The position numbers were made by a program, and so were the translations under genes. Of a stretch of 64,000 bases of DNA, positions 8,321 to 19,828 are shown piece after piece. The first letter of the stretch is position 1; each line of letters opens with the position of its first letter. The notes under the pieces are model-generated. The model was not told where the DNA came from and ran no database searches. It saw nothing but the letters and a program-made list of their open reading frames with translations. The stretch is taken from NCBI RefSeq assembly GCF_900099965.1, contig NZ_FNDJ01000004.1, positions 248,001 through 312,000 on the forward strand, given 5' to 3'. The DNA comes from Nonomuraea jiangxiensis (GTDB taxonomy: Bacteria > Actinomycetota > Actinomycetes > Streptosporangiales > Streptosporangiaceae).

Positions 8321-8799
8321 TGCGCGCGATGCGAACACCGGTCTTGCCGCTGCCCACGATTGGGACCGCCGCCCTCGTGGGGCGTTTCCGGCCTGTGGTG
8401 GCGAGGTCCATCGCCGTGGTGCCGTCGGGTCGGGTCGCCTCGCCGAGGTTCGGTCGAGCCGCCTCGCCGATCTCCGGGCGGGGTGGCTCATCGATCTTCG
8501 GGCGGGGCGTCTCGTCGGTCCGCGGGGGAGTTGCCTGGCTGATCTTCGAGCGGAGCGCCTCGTCGGTCTGCGGGCGCGTTGCCTGGCTGATCTCTGGTCG
8601 GGGCACTTCCCTGATCTCCGGGCGGGGCGCCCCACCGTTCCCTGGGCGGGGTGCCTCATCGATCTTCGGGCGCGTTGCCTGGTTGATCTCTGGGGGAGGG
8701 GCCCGGGCGAGGTTCGGTTCGGGCTTTTTGAGGATCTTCGGTCGAGGGGTCTTGGCGATCTTCGGTGGAACGGGCGCGATGGGAGTGCCGAGTTTCTGA
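8320..8799 (+). CDS. octapeptide-repeat protein, unknown function
   Basis: 159 residues. Residues 37-148 are fourteen consecutive 8-residue units with consensus GR(G/V)ASxI(F/S), followed by an 11-residue tail. It is joined to both neighbours by one-base TGATG overlaps (stop of 6740 gene/ATG 8320; stop 8797-8799/ATG 8799). That is the best argument that this frame is translated. Against it, the same repeats are open in another plus frame and on the minus strand, so it could also be a non-coding minisatellite. No homologue is recognised. Confidence 0.5.
   Translation: MRAMRTPVLPLPTIGTAALVGRFRPVVARSIAVVPSGRVASPRFGRAASPISGRGGSSIFGRGVSSVRGGVAWLIFERSASSVCGRVAWLISGRGTSLISGRGAPPFPGRGASSIFGRVAWLISGGGARARFGSGFLRIFGRGVLAIFGGTGAMGVPSF
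8428..8763. repeat. 24-bp minisatellite, 14 units
   Basis: Fourteen diverged 24-bp units resembling GATCTTCGGGCGGGGCGCCTC. The unit is a multiple of three, so it yields octapeptide periodicity in every open frame: GRGxSxIF type on plus, LRAxxLxD in the second plus frame, RPxIxEAx on minus. Confidence 0.85.
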
Positions 8800-9386
8800 T
8801 GTTCCGTCGTGTCGTCATTTCCGTGGTGATCGTCCTTGCCGTGATCATCGCCGTGGGCGGGTGGTTGTGGCTGGGGCGGGACCAGCCCCGTCCTGGGGTG
8901 TTCCGGGCGGAGCCCACCTCCGCCTTCTATGCGCCCATCGACTCCCGGCAGGTCGACTCCGCGCCGCTGACCCTCCAGGAGGTCTTCACCCCGGCCGTAC
9001 AGACCGTGGGTTCCATGCGTCTGGAGGACAAGCAGCAGTTCACCGACTGCGACGAGGTGCTCTGGGGGGCTTCGGCCGAAGGGTGCACGCAGGCGTTGCG
9101 GGCCACGTACCAGGGGGGTGCGATGGTGGGGCAGTTCGTGATCTTCAATCTGAGTGACGGGCGTGCCGCCGACGCGCTGGTGGCGGCGTTGGGCAAGGAC
9201 GGGTTCGTACGGCAGGAGGTGCCGTTCGAGGCGACCGGGAGCCGGGCCCAGGCGCGGGCGATGGGGCACTACGTGACGGTGAGTTGGGTCGGGGGGCCCG
9301 CCCCCGCCCAGGAGCTGATCGACGGCCTGGTCAAGCTGGACGGCCTTGGGCGCGTGGTCCAGAGCCGCATCGTCGCCGTCACCTGA
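8799..9386 (+). CDS. membrane-anchored exported protein, paralogue of the 6740 gene C-terminus
   Basis: 195 residues, function unknown. One N-terminal transmembrane helix (about 4-25) precedes an extracellular domain. Shared with the 6740 protein are a LT(E/L)xEVF segment, CxxxLWG, ECTQ or GCTQ, a GQ(Y/F)xxxNLxDG motif and a conserved GHYVxxxWxG near the end. The two are probably old tandem duplicates, one of which gained the repetitive N-terminus. The ATG at 8799 overlaps the preceding stop by one base. The 140 bp to the next gene hold a short palindrome (GCGGTGCACCGC, 9488-9499). Confidence 0.8.
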   Translation: MFRRVVISVVIVLAVIIAVGGWLWLGRDQPRPGVFRAEPTSAFYAPIDSRQVDSAPLTLQEVFTPAVQTVGSMRLEDKQQFTDCDEVLWGASAEGCTQALRATYQGGAMVGQFVIFNLSDGRAADALVAALGKDGFVRQEVPFEATGSRAQARAMGHYVTVSWVGGPAPAQELIDGLVKLDGLGRVVQSRIVAVT

Positions 9387-9526
9387 CCCCCGTCACTCGT
9401 CACCTGACCCCGACTCGACCGCGACCCCAGGCCGGCGGTCCAGAGGCCGGTCGTTGCTGTGGGGATTAGGCCCGCTGTACCACGTGTGCGGTGCACCGCC
9501 TGTCAGCTGGAGCTAGTGGGGTGGGG

Positions 9527-11065
9527 TCAGGTTGTGGTGGTCAGGGCCGTGACTGTGGTGGTGACCGCTTGGGGGAGGGCGGACAGGTGGTGGAGTGGGG
9601 TTTCCAGGGGGGTCAGGTCGTCTGACCAGGGGGCGGCCTCGCGGATGAGGGTGCGGGCCTCGTTCTTGGTCAGGGTCGAGCCCTGGGTACGGGCGACCGC
9701 TATGAGGGCCTCGCGCCAGGTGTTGGCCAGCTTGGCGTGCCCGTTGTCCAGGATCCTGCGCAGCACCGAGGCGGCGTCGCCACCGGGCTGCGGGAGGCGT
9801 ACGGCGTCCAGGGTCCCGTCGGCGGTGGTCAGCTGGTAGACGGCGGACAGTACCTCGGGCGGGGGTGGGAGGTCGGGGCCGAGGACGCGTACGTGGGACG
9901 CGCGGGTGGCCAGGAGCAGCCGGGGGAGGGCGGCCGTCAGGGCCGGCGGCAGGGCGACGGCCACGCGTTCGGGAGCGGCGGCGTACGGTTTGGCGAGCCA
10001 GGTCGAAAGCTTGACCCGGGGTTGGGTGAGGTCCTTCGGCCAGTCGCCCACCAGCAGGTCGGGGGTGAAGTCCCCCAGCCCGGGGAGCGAGGGTGTGGGC
10101 TCGGTGGCTTCGACGGACTGGGGGCCCTGGGTGTAGATCGCGGTGGTCTGGCGGCTCAGCCGGGACGCCACGGCGGGGCGGGTCTTGCTGGTGGGGCGGA
10201 GGATGTACAGGTCGGCGGCGGAGCCGATGGCTTCTGCGCCGAAATATCGGTTGAAATCAGGGTAAATGGCCTCGTAGGCGAGGTTGAGGTCCGACAGCGC
10301 CTGCTGGACCTTGAAGGCCAGCATGGGGGTGCGTTCGCTGGCCCCGTACGCCAGCAGCACCCGGCCCTCCTCCCGCAGGCCCTCCACGGCGCGGGCCACG
10401 AACAGGCCGATCCCCTCCGGCGTGTACGGCGGGTCGGTGAGCGCGAGGTCGTGGTCCCGCGCCGACGGGGGCAGGCCGAGCCGCAGGTCGGCCCAGCGGG
10501 TGCGGACGCCGAGCCGCTGGTTGTCGAGGTAGGCCAGGATGCGCTCGTCGATGTCGACCACCGTGACGTCGGTCTCGGGGTGGATCAGCTTGACCGCCAG
10601 CGAGGTCAGGTCGTGGTCGCCGACGCACAGGAGGCGGGCGCCGGGGAGCCAGAAGCGGGTGCCGAGCAGCAGCGCCCGCCTGAGGACCGTCTCGGGCGTG
10701 GCCGAGACGTGGTCCAGGACGTGTCGGGCTCGGGGGGCCTCGGCGATCAGGGTGGTCAGGCGGTCGAGCACGTGCGGGTAGTGGGGGAGCAGGTGGGCGA
10801 CGGGGTCTTCCGGCGGCGGGGCCAGGGACAGGAGGTCCTGGTAGGCGGCGGTGTCGGTCAGCGGCACCCGGAAGGTGTCGCCGGTGTGCTCCAAGGGGAG
10901 TTCGCGGAGCAGGGCCTCGATGGTGCGCCTGGAGGTGGCGGTCTCTCTCACCACGTCCGCCAGGGTCCGCCACCGGCCTTCGCAGAGGAGGGCCAGGGCG
11001 TGCCTGAGCCGTCTGCTGTCCGTACCGGCCTCGGCGAGCAGGCGTTCCACCCCGTCACGATCCAT
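9527..11065 (-). CDS. BpsA-like branched-chain polyamine (N4-bis(aminopropyl)spermidine) synthase homologue
   Basis: 512 residues. N-terminal winged-helix-like segment (about 1-60), then a Rossmann aminopropyl/methyltransferase-like domain: GDHDLTS at 149-155, an acidic VVDIDERIL at 169-177, and TDPPYTPEG at 210-218. This combination matches the bis(aminopropyl)spermidine synthase family, known from thermophiles, which adds aminopropyl groups from decarboxylated SAM to spermidine. The C-terminal 230 residues look family-specific and are not recognised. The DPPY motif also occurs in N6-adenine methylases, so another small-molecule or nucleic-acid transferase cannot be excluded. TAGGGT ends 6 nt before the ATG on the minus strand, suggesting a leaderless message. 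Confidence 0.75.
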   Translation of the reverse strand: MDRDGVERLLAEAGTDSRRLRHALALLCEGRWRTLADVVRETATSRRTIEALLRELPLEHTGDTFRVPLTDTAAYQDLLSLAPPPEDPVAHLLPHYPHVLDRLTTLIAEAPRARHVLDHVSATPETVLRRALLLGTRFWLPGARLLCVGDHDLTSLAVKLIHPETDVTVVDIDERILAYLDNQRLGVRTRWADLRLGLPPSARDHDLALTDPPYTPEGIGLFVARAVEGLREEGRVLLAYGASERTPMLAFKVQQALSDLNLAYEAIYPDFNRYFGAEAIGSAADLYILRPTSKTRPAVASRLSRQTTAIYTQGPQSVEATEPTPSLPGLGDFTPDLLVGDWPKDLTQPRVKLSTWLAKPYAAAPERVAVALPPALTAALPRLLLATRASHVRVLGPDLPPPPEVLSAVYQLTTADGTLDAVRLPQPGGDAASVLRRILDNGHAKLANTWREALIAVARTQGSTLTKNEARTLIREAAPWSDDLTPLETPLHHLSALPQAVTTTVTALTTTT

Positions 11066-11501
11066 GCGGCAACCCTATCGAGCGAGGGAAAGCGTTCCGA
11101 CTCGTCGTCGCCTCGCTGGTCCCGCCCGCGTGGATGGCCTCAGCCCTGCTGGTCGGATCGGCTCTGCCTGGGGCGATGGGTGGTGAGGGGTCCGCTGGGG
11201 TGGTCGGTGGTGAAGGGAAAGGGAGCGCCTGGGCGCGGGGGAGGCGGTGGGGCGGGGCCCGGGATGGGGAATCGCTTACTGTGGCGCATACCGTTGGCCA
11301 TAGCTGGGAATTTTCGAGGGCTGAATGGGAGTTTGGGATAGCGAGTTCGGATGTCGGTGCCAGGGCGAATGTTCGCAATGCGGACGTGGCGGGCACCATT
11401 CCGGCAGGGTGCGGTAACCTCTACCCACGATATGCAGCAGGGCCAACGTCGTCCCCGCCTGTAGCGCAGTTCTGACAGACGAAGACGACGGGAGGGATTA
11501 A
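11066..11501. other. divergent intergenic region upstream of gltB
   Basis: 436 bp between the BpsA-like gene and gltB. It carries the TAGGGT box (11072-11077, minus strand) of the former. Before gltB is a comparatively AT-richer stretch (about 11285-11350) and a GGGAGGG-type ribosome binding site just before 11502. No GlnR-type box or riboswitch fold was recognised. Open frames here lack coding character. Confidence 0.5.
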
Positions 11502-14500
11502 ATGCCTGCTGCCCACCTCGGGTTCCCCGAGCCTCAGGGCCTCTACCACCCCGCCAACGAGCATGATGCCTGCGGTGTCGCCATGGTTGCCGACGTCGCC
11601 GGGCGTCGCGGGCACGGGATCGTGGTCAAGGCACTGACGGCGCTGTGCAACCTTGATCACCGGGGGGCCAAGGGTAGCGAGCCGGACACCGGCGACGGCG
11701 CCGGGATCCTGACGCAGATCCCCGATGGGTTCTATCGCGCCAACGTGCCGTTCGCACTCCCCGACAACGGCCGGTACGCCACCGGCATCGCCTTCCTGCC
11801 CCTCGACGAGCAGGCCAGGGGCATCGCCACCGGCCTGATCGAGGAGATCGCGGCCGAGGAGGGCCTGACCGTGCTCGGCTGGCGGGAGCTGCCCGTCGAC
11901 CGCACGCTCCCCGGGCCGAGCGCCCGCGCCGTCATGCCGCACTTCGCCCAGCTCTTCGTGACCGGCCCCGACGGCGTCGAGGGGCTGGAGCTCGATCGGC
12001 TGGCGTTCTGCCTGCGCAAGCGGGCCGAGCACGAGGCGGACGTGTATTTCCCCTCGCTGTCCGCGCGCACGATCGTCTACAAGGGCATGCTCACCCCCGA
12101 GCAGGTCGAGCCGTTCTTCCCCGACCTGAGCGACGAGCGCTACGAGTCCGCGATCGCGCTGGTCCACTCGCGCTTCTCCACCAACACCTTCCCGAGCTGG
12201 CCGCTGGCCCATCCCTACCGCTACATCGCCCACAACGGCGAGATCAACACGGTCAGGGGCAACCGCAACTGGATGCGGGCTCGCGAGGCGATGCTGAAGT
12301 CCGCCCACATCCCGGGCGAAATTTCACGACTTTTCCCCATCTGTGACCCGGATGGCAGCGACACCGCCAGCTTCGACGAGGCCCTGGAGCTGCTCCACAT
12401 GGGCGGCCGGAGCCTGCCGCACGCCGTCCTGATGATGATCCCGGAAGCCTGGGAGAACCACACCGAGATGGACCCGGCCCGCCGGGCCTTCTACGAGTTC
12501 CACTCCACGCTGATGGAGGCATGGGACGGTCCGGCGTCGATCACGTTCACCGACGGCACGCTGGCCGGCGCCGTGCTCGACCGCAACGGGCTGCGCCCTG
12601 GACGGTTCTGGGTGACCGCCGACGGCCTGGTCGTGCTGGCCTCCGAGGCCGGCGTGCTCGACTTCAGGCCCGAGGACGTGGTCAGGAAGGGCCGCCTGCA
12701 GCCGGGGCGCATGTTCCTCATCGACACCGCCCGCGGCAAGATCATCGAGGACGACGAGATCAAGGCCGAGCTCGCCGCCGAGCTCCCGTACGCCGACTGG
12801 CTGCACGCCGGGCTCGTCAGGTTCGAGGAACTGCCCGCCCGGCAGCACGAGATCCCCACGCACGAGGCGCTCGTCAAGAGGCAGCAGACCTTCGGTTACA
12901 CCGAGGAGGAGCTGCGCATCATCCTGTCGCCGATGGCCAGGACCGGTGCCGAGCCGATCGGCTCCATGGGCACCGACACGCCCGTCGCCGTGCTGAGCGA
13001 GCGGCCGCGACTGCTGTTCGACTACTTCACCCAGCTGTTCGCGCAGGTCACGAACCCGCCGCTGGACGCCATCAGGGAAGAGCTGGTCACCTCGCTGGCC
13101 AGCACCCTCGGGCCCGAGGGCAACCTGCTCGACCCGGGGCCGTCGTCGTGCCGCCAGCTCGTGCTGCCGTACCCGGTGATCGACAACGATGAGCTCGCCA
13201 AGATCATCCACATCAACGACGAGCACGACCTGCCCGGGTTCCACCCGTACGTCATCAACGGCCTGTACGAGGTCGCCGGCGGCGGCGAGGCCCTGCTGCA
13301 CCGGCTGGAGGAGATCAGGGCGGAGGCGTCCAGAGCGATCGCCGACGGCGCCCGGATCATCGTGCTGACCGACCGCGGCTCCTCCGACGCGCTGGCGCCG
13401 ATCCCGTCGCTGCTGCTGACCGGCGCGGTGCACCACCACCTGATCCAGGAGAAGACCCGGACCAAGATCGGCCTGGTCATCGAGACCGGCGAGGCCCGCG
13501 AGTGCCACCACATGGCGCTGCTCATCGGCTACGGCGCCGCCGCGATCAACCCCTACCTCGCCATCGAGACCATCGAGGACCTGGTCGACACCGGCGCCCT
13601 GCAGCTCGACAAGCGCAAGGCGGTCCGCAACCTGATCAAGGCGTACGGCAAGGGCGTCATCAAGGTCATGTCCAAGATGGGCGTGTCCACGGTCGCCTCC
13701 TACACCGGCGCGCAGATCTTCGAGGCTCTCGGTCTGGGAGCGGAGGTCATCGACTCCTGCTTCACCGGCACCACCTCGCGGCTCGGCGGCGTCGGGTTCG
13801 ACGTGCTGGCCAGGGAGGTCGAGCAGCGTCACCGCCACGCCTACCCGCGGGTGGAGAACGCCCACCGCAGGCTCCAGGTCGGCGGCGAATACCAGTGGCG
13901 GCGCGAGGGCGAGCCGCACCTGTTCAACCCCGAGACGGTCTTCAAGCTGCAGCACGCCACCAGGACCCGCCGCTACGAGATCTACAAGGAATACACCAAG
14001 CTCGTCGACTCCCAGGCTGAGCGGCTGATGACCCTGCGCGGCCTGTTCAGGCTGCGCCCGGGCACCCCCGTCCCGATCGAGGAAGTCGAACCCGTCGAGA
14101 ACATCGTCAAGCGCTTCTCCACCGGCGCGATGTCGTACGGCTCGATCTCGATGGAGGCGCACGAGACGCTCGCCATCGCGATGAACCGGCTCGGTGGCAA
14201 GTCCAACACCGGCGAGGGCGGCGAGGACCCCGAGCGCCTGCACGACCCGGCGCGGCGCAGCGCCATCAAGCAGGTCGCCTCCGGCCGGTTCGGCGTCACC
14301 TCCGAATACCTGGTGAACGCCGCCGACCTGCAGATCAAGATGGCCCAGGGCGCCAAGCCCGGCGAGGGCGGCCAGCTGCCCGGCCACAAGGTCTACCCGT
14401 GGATCGCCAAGACCCGGCACTCCACGCCCGGCGTCGGCCTCATCTCGCCGCCGCCGCACCACGACATCTACTCGATCGAGGACCTGGCTCAGCTCATCCA

Positions 14501-16007
14501 CGACCTGAAGAACTCCAACCCCGAGTCCCGGGTCCACGTGAAGCTGGTCGCCGAGGTCGGCGTCGGCACGGTCGCCGCGGGCGTGTCGAAGGCGCACGCC
14601 GACGTGGTGCTCATCTCCGGGCACGACGGCGGCACCGGCGCCTCGCCGCTGACCTCGCTCAAGCACGCGGGCGCGCCGTGGGAGCTCGGCCTGGCCGAGA
14701 CCCAGCAGACCCTGCTGCTGAACGACCTGCGCGACCGCATCGTCGTCCAGGTCGACGGCCAGCTCAAGACCGGCCGTGACGTGGTCATCGCCGCGCTGCT
14801 CGGCGCCGAGGAGTACGGCTTCGCCACCGCGCCCCTCGTCGTCAGCGGCTGCGTCATGATGCGGGTCTGCCACCTCGACACCTGCCCGGTGGGCGTGGCC
14901 ACGCAGAACCCCGAGCTGCGCAAGCGGTTCTCCGGCAAGCCGGAGTTCGTGGTCAACTTCTTCGAGTTCGTCGCCGAGGAGATCCGCGAATACCTGGCCG
15001 AGCTGGGCTTCCGCTCACTCGACGAGGCGATCGGGCACGTCGAGATGCTCGACACGACGGCGGCCGAGAACCACTGGAAGGCCAGTGGGCTCGACCTGTC
15101 GCCGATCCTGCACCGGCCCGACCTGCCCGCGGGCACGGCGATGCACCGCGTCGTCGAGCAGGACCACGGGCTTCAGCACGCGCTGGACAACACGCTGATC
15201 CAGCTCGCCGAGGGCGCGCTCAAGGAGGGCACGCCGGTCACGCTGGAGCTGCCCATCCGCAACGTCAACCGCACGGTCGGCACCATGCTCGGCTACCAGG
15301 TCACCAAGCGGTACGGCGGCAAGGGCCTGCCCGACAACACCATCGACATCGGCTTCACCGGCTCGGCGGGCAACTCGTTCGGCGCGTTCGTGCCGCGCGG
15401 GATCACGCTGCGGCTGACCGGCGACGCCAACGACTATCTCGGCAAGGGCCTGTCCGGCGGGCGGATCACCGTCCGGCCGCACGAGGAGGCCCCGCTCGAC
15501 GGCCACATCATCTCCGGGAACGTCGCCCTGTACGGCGCCACGTCCGGCGAGGTGTTCATCCGCGGCGTCGTCGGCGAGCGGTTCTGCGTGCGCAACTCCG
15601 GCGCCACCGCGGTCGTCGAGGGGGTGGGGGACCACGGCTGCGAGTACATGACGGGCGGCCGGGCCGTCGTCCTCGGGCCCACCGGGCGCAACTTCGCGGC
15701 CGGCATGTCGGGCGGTATCGCGTACCTGCTGGATCTCAAGCCCGAGCGGGTCAACCGCGAGATGGTCGCCATCGAGCCGCTCACCGAGGAGGACGTCGAG
15801 TTCCTCAAGGAGGCGGTCGAGAAGCACTTCGCCGAGACCGGCTCGCCGGTCGCCAAGCAACTGCTGGCCGGATGGGACGCGGCGGCCGGCAGGTTCGCCA
15901 AGATCATGCCGACGGACTACAAGAGGGTGCTGGCGGCGGCCGAGGCGGCGCGCATCGAGGGCCGGGACATCGACGAGGCGGTCATGGCCGCCGCGGTGCA
16001 GTCATGA
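11502..16007 (+). CDS. gltB: glutamate synthase large subunit
   Basis: 1501 residues, normal length for the NADPH-type alpha subunit. It makes glutamate from glutamine and 2-oxoglutarate together with GltD. Order: a 23-residue propeptide and the class II glutamine amidotransferase domain with nucleophile C24 in HDACGVAMV; a central linker; the FMN/2-oxoglutarate barrel (about 840-1210); the Fe-S cysteines in [15 protein letters not shown]; and the C-terminal GXGXG helix domain with [10 protein letters not shown] and a [13 protein letters not shown] segment. The ATG at 11502 has a GGGAGGG ribosome binding site. gltD follows after 76 bp. Confidence 0.98.
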   Translation: MPAAHLGFPEPQGLYHPANEHDACGVAMVADVAGRRGHGIVVKALTALCNLDHRGAKGSEPDTGDGAGILTQIPDGFYRANVPFALPDNGRYATGIAFLPLDEQARGIATGLIEEIAAEEGLTVLGWRELPVDRTLPGPSARAVMPHFAQLFVTGPDGVEGLELDRLAFCLRKRAEHEADVYFPSLSARTIVYKGMLTPEQVEPFFPDLSDERYESAIALVHSRFSTNTFPSWPLAHPYRYIAHNGEINTVRGNRNWMRAREAMLKSAHIPGEISRLFPICDPDGSDTASFDEALELLHMGGRSLPHAVLMMIPEAWENHTEMDPARRAFYEFHSTLMEAWDGPASITFTDGTLAGAVLDRNGLRPGRFWVTADGLVVLASEAGVLDFRPEDVVRKGRLQPGRMFLIDTARGKIIEDDEIKAELAAELPYADWLHAGLVRFEELPARQHEIPTHEALVKRQQTFGYTEEELRIILSPMARTGAEPIGSMGTDTPVAVLSERPRLLFDYFTQLFAQVTNPPLDAIREELVTSLASTLGPEGNLLDPGPSSCRQLVLPYPVIDNDELAKIIHINDEHDLPGFHPYVINGLYEVAGGGEALLHRLEEIRAEASRAIADGARIIVLTDRGSSDALAPIPSLLLTGAVHHHLIQEKTRTKIGLVIETGEARECHHMALLIGYGAAAINPYLAIETIEDLVDTGALQLDKRKAVRNLIKAYGKGVIKVMSKMGVSTVASYTGAQIFEALGLGAEVIDSCFTGTTSRLGGVGFDVLAREVEQRHRHAYPRVENAHRRLQVGGEYQWRREGEPHLFNPETVFKLQHATRTRRYEIYKEYTKLVDSQAERLMTLRGLFRLRPGTPVPIEEVEPVENIVKRFSTGAMSYGSISMEAHETLAIAMNRLGGKSNTGEGGEDPERLHDPARRSAIKQVASGRFGVTSEYLVNAADLQIKMAQGAKPGEGGQLPGHKVYPWIAKTRHSTPGVGLISPPPHHDIYSIEDLAQLIHDLKNSNPESRVHVKLVAEVGVGTVAAGVSKAHADVVLISGHDGGTGASPLTSLKHAGAPWELGLAETQQTLLLNDLRDRIVVQVDGQLKTGRDVVIAALLGAEEYGFATAPLVVSGCVMMRVCHLDTCPVGVATQNPELRKRFSGKPEFVVNFFEFVAEEIREYLAELGFRSLDEAIGHVEMLDTTAAENHWKASGLDLSPILHRPDLPAGTAMHRVVEQDHGLQHALDNTLIQLAEGALKEGTPVTLELPIRNVNRTVGTMLGYQVTKRYGGKGLPDNTIDIGFTGSAGNSFGAFVPRGITLRLTGDANDYLGKGLSGGRITVRPHEEAPLDGHIISGNVALYGATSGEVFIRGVVGERFCVRNSGATAVVEGVGDHGCEYMTGGRAVVLGPTGRNFAAGMSGGIAYLLDLKPERVNREMVAIEPLTEEDVEFLKEAVEKHFAETGSPVAKQLLAGWDAAAGRFAKIMPTDYKRVLAAAEAARIEGRDIDEAVMAAAVQS

Positions 16008-16083
16008 TCCGCCGGGACGGGCCGTGCCACGACGGCGCGGTCTTGGTCAGAGCACGTTCAGGGCATTAGGGAGGCGTACACCG

Positions 16084-17562
16084 ATGGCTGACCCCAAGGG
16101 TTTTCTCACGCATGACCGGGAGCTGCCCGCGCGCCGCCCCGTGGACGTCCGCATCGGCGACTGGCGCGAGGTCTACCAGGACTTCGCGCCGGAGCGGCTG
16201 ACCAAGCAGGCGGCCCGCTGCATGGACTGCGGCATCCCGTTCTGTCACAACGGCTGCCCGCTGGGCAACCTCATCCCCGAGTGGAACGATCTCGTCCACC
16301 GCCACGACTGGCGGGAGGCGATCGAGCGGCTGCACGCCACGAACAACTTCCCGGAGTTCACCGGCAGGCTCTGCCCGGCTCCGTGCGAGGCGGCGTGCGT
16401 GCTCGGCATCAACTCCGACCCGGTGGCGATCAAGCGGGTCGAGGTCGAGATCATCGACCGGGCGTTCGCCGAGGGCTGGGTGACCCCGCAGCCCCCGGCC
16501 GCCAGGACCGGCAAGCGGGTTGCGGTCATCGGCTCGGGCCCCGCGGGCCTGGCCGCCGCCCAGCAGCTCACCCGGGCCGGGCACGACGTGGTGGTGTACG
16601 AGCGGGCCGACCGGATCGGCGGCCTGCTGCGCTACGGCATCCCCGAGTTCAAGATGGAGAAGCGCCACATCGAACGCCGCCTGGCGCAGATGCGGGCCGA
16701 GGGCACCGACTTCCGCACCGGCGTGAACGTCGGCGTCGACATCACCGCGGCCGAGCTGCGCGCGCGGTTCGACGCCGTGGTGCTGGCCGGCGGTGCCACC
16801 CAGTGGCGGGACCTCCCGGTGCCCGGGCGCGAGCTCAAGGGCGTCTACCAGGCGATGGAATACCTGCCGCTGTCGAACAAGGTCCAGGAGGGCGACCTCG
16901 CCACCTCGCCCGTTTCGGCCGAGGGCAAGCACGTGGTGGTGATCGGCGGTGGTGACACCGGGGCCGACTGCATCGGTACGGCGATCAGGCAGGGCGCTCG
17001 GTCCGTGACCCAGCTGGAGATCATGCCGCGGCCGCCGGAGTCCAGGCCGGGCAGCCAGCCCTGGCCGACGTACCCCATGCTGTTCAAGATGGAGAGCGCG
17101 CACGAGGAGCTCGCCGACGGCGGGGGAGAGCGGGTCTACGCCGTCTCCACCACCGAGTTCGTCGGCGATGACGAGGGCAACGTGCGGGCCCTGCGGCTGG
17201 TCGAGGTGGAGGGGCCGCAGTCCGGCTTCAAGCCCATCCCGGGCACCGAGCGGGAGATCCCGGCCGAGCTGGTCACCCTGTCGATGGGCTTCCTCGGCCC
17301 GGAGAAGGGCGACCTGCTGCGGGACCTCGCCGAAGCCGCCGGGGACGGCTTCTACGACGCGCGGGGCAACGTCGCCCGCGACAAGGCGTACATGTCCAAG
17401 GTGGACGGCGTCTTCGTGGCCGGCGACATGGGGCGCGGCCAGTCGCTCATCGTGTGGGCCATCGCCGAGGGGCGGGCCGCCGCCTCGGGCGTGGACCGGT
17501 TCCTGACGGGGGAGACGGCGCTGCCGTACCCGATCCCGCCGACCGCGCGGCCGCTCGTGTGA
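16084..17562 (+). CDS. gltD: glutamate synthase small subunit
   Basis: 492 residues. Delivers electrons from NAD(P)H through FAD and Fe-S clusters to GltB. N-terminal cysteines [17 protein letters not shown] and [12 protein letters not shown] bind two 4Fe-4S clusters. [13 protein letters not shown] is the FAD Rossmann motif and GGGDTGADC the NADPH motif. A C-terminal [18 protein letters not shown] segment is typical. The ATG at 16084 is chosen because of GGGAGG at 16069-16074 and the conserved MADPKGFL start; the frame is open further upstream. A strong hairpin at 17569 ends the gltBD unit. Confidence 0.97.
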   Translation: MADPKGFLTHDRELPARRPVDVRIGDWREVYQDFAPERLTKQAARCMDCGIPFCHNGCPLGNLIPEWNDLVHRHDWREAIERLHATNNFPEFTGRLCPAPCEAACVLGINSDPVAIKRVEVEIIDRAFAEGWVTPQPPAARTGKRVAVIGSGPAGLAAAQQLTRAGHDVVVYERADRIGGLLRYGIPEFKMEKRHIERRLAQMRAEGTDFRTGVNVGVDITAAELRARFDAVVLAGGATQWRDLPVPGRELKGVYQAMEYLPLSNKVQEGDLATSPVSAEGKHVVVIGGGDTGADCIGTAIRQGARSVTQLEIMPRPPESRPGSQPWPTYPMLFKMESAHEELADGGGERVYAVSTTEFVGDDEGNVRALRLVEVEGPQSGFKPIPGTEREIPAELVTLSMGFLGPEKGDLLRDLAEAAGDGFYDARGNVARDKAYMSKVDGVFVAGDMGRGQSLIVWAIAEGRAAASGVDRFLTGETALPYPIPPTARPLV

Positions 17563-17568
17563 GTTGAA

Positions 17569-17605
17569 CTGCTGACCCGGTGCCCTGCGGGGGCCGGGTC
17601 AGCAG
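17569..17605 (+). terminator. gltBD terminator hairpin
   Basis: Perfect 12-bp stem CTGCTGACCCGG / CCGGGTCAGCAG with a 13-nt loop, starting 7 bp after the gltD stop. There is no U-tract, as is common in GC-rich actinomycetes. Confidence 0.8.
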
Positions 17606-17751
17606 CCGCGGGCGTTTCGCAAGGCCGTGGGGCTCCGCCGGGAGGGGGTCCGCTTCGCCCTACCATCGACCGAAATTTCACTACTAAGTTGCATCGCGTG
17701 TTTACTGTCGGGAAGATGCATGTTCTGCGGCAGGTCGGCGGAGGGGGAAAT

Positions 17752-19442
<1,691 letters not shown>

Positions 19443-19446
<4 letters not shown>

Positions 19447-19793
19447 TGTATCGCCTCCTCGCCGATGCGGCGATGGTGGTGCATTTCACATTTCTTCTCT
19501 ACCTGGCCGTGGGCGGGTTCGTGGCGTGGCGGTGGCGGCGGGCGATCTGGGCCCACCTGCCGGTCGTGGGCTGGGGCGTGCTGTCGATCGTCACCGGTGT
19601 CGAGTGCCCGCTGACCCTCGCCGAGGACTGGGCGCGCCGGACCGCGGGCCTGGAGGGACTGCCGGCCGGCGGCTTCATCGATCACTACATCGAGGGCGTG
19701 ATCTACCCTGAGGAGTACACGAACTTGGCACGCCTGGGGGTCGCCGTTCTCATACTGTTCTCCTACGTCGGGTACGTTCTCCGTCGTCAGTGA
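19443..19793 (+). CDS. DUF2784 membrane protein
   Basis: 116-residue small integral membrane protein with three or four helices. The conserved ECPLTLAEDW and a closing LYPEEYTN-like segment (VIYPEEYTN here) match DUF2784, a family of unknown function widespread in bacteria. It is translationally coupled to the subtilase (ATGATG at 19443, either codon usable). It ends just before the pyruvate kinase ribosome binding site. Confidence 0.85.
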
Positions 19794-19828
19794 CTGCCAA
19801 GTGGTCTGTACCAATTAAGGTAGGACTC

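Noticed and set aside
8301..9269. Minus-strand open frame with RPxIxEAx octapeptides
   Set aside because: Looks protein-like and hydrophilic, but it overlaps the conserved 8799 domain in antisense and has no start signal; periodicity follows from the 24-bp repeat.
9737..11341. 534-codon open frame on plus over the BpsA-like gene
   Set aside because: Gly/Arg/Val-rich antisense shadow without homology or ribosome binding site.
12324..14873. 849-codon open frame on minus across gltB
   Set aside because: Antisense shadow of gltB caused by high GC; Asp/Gly/Val/Leu-rich with no domain.
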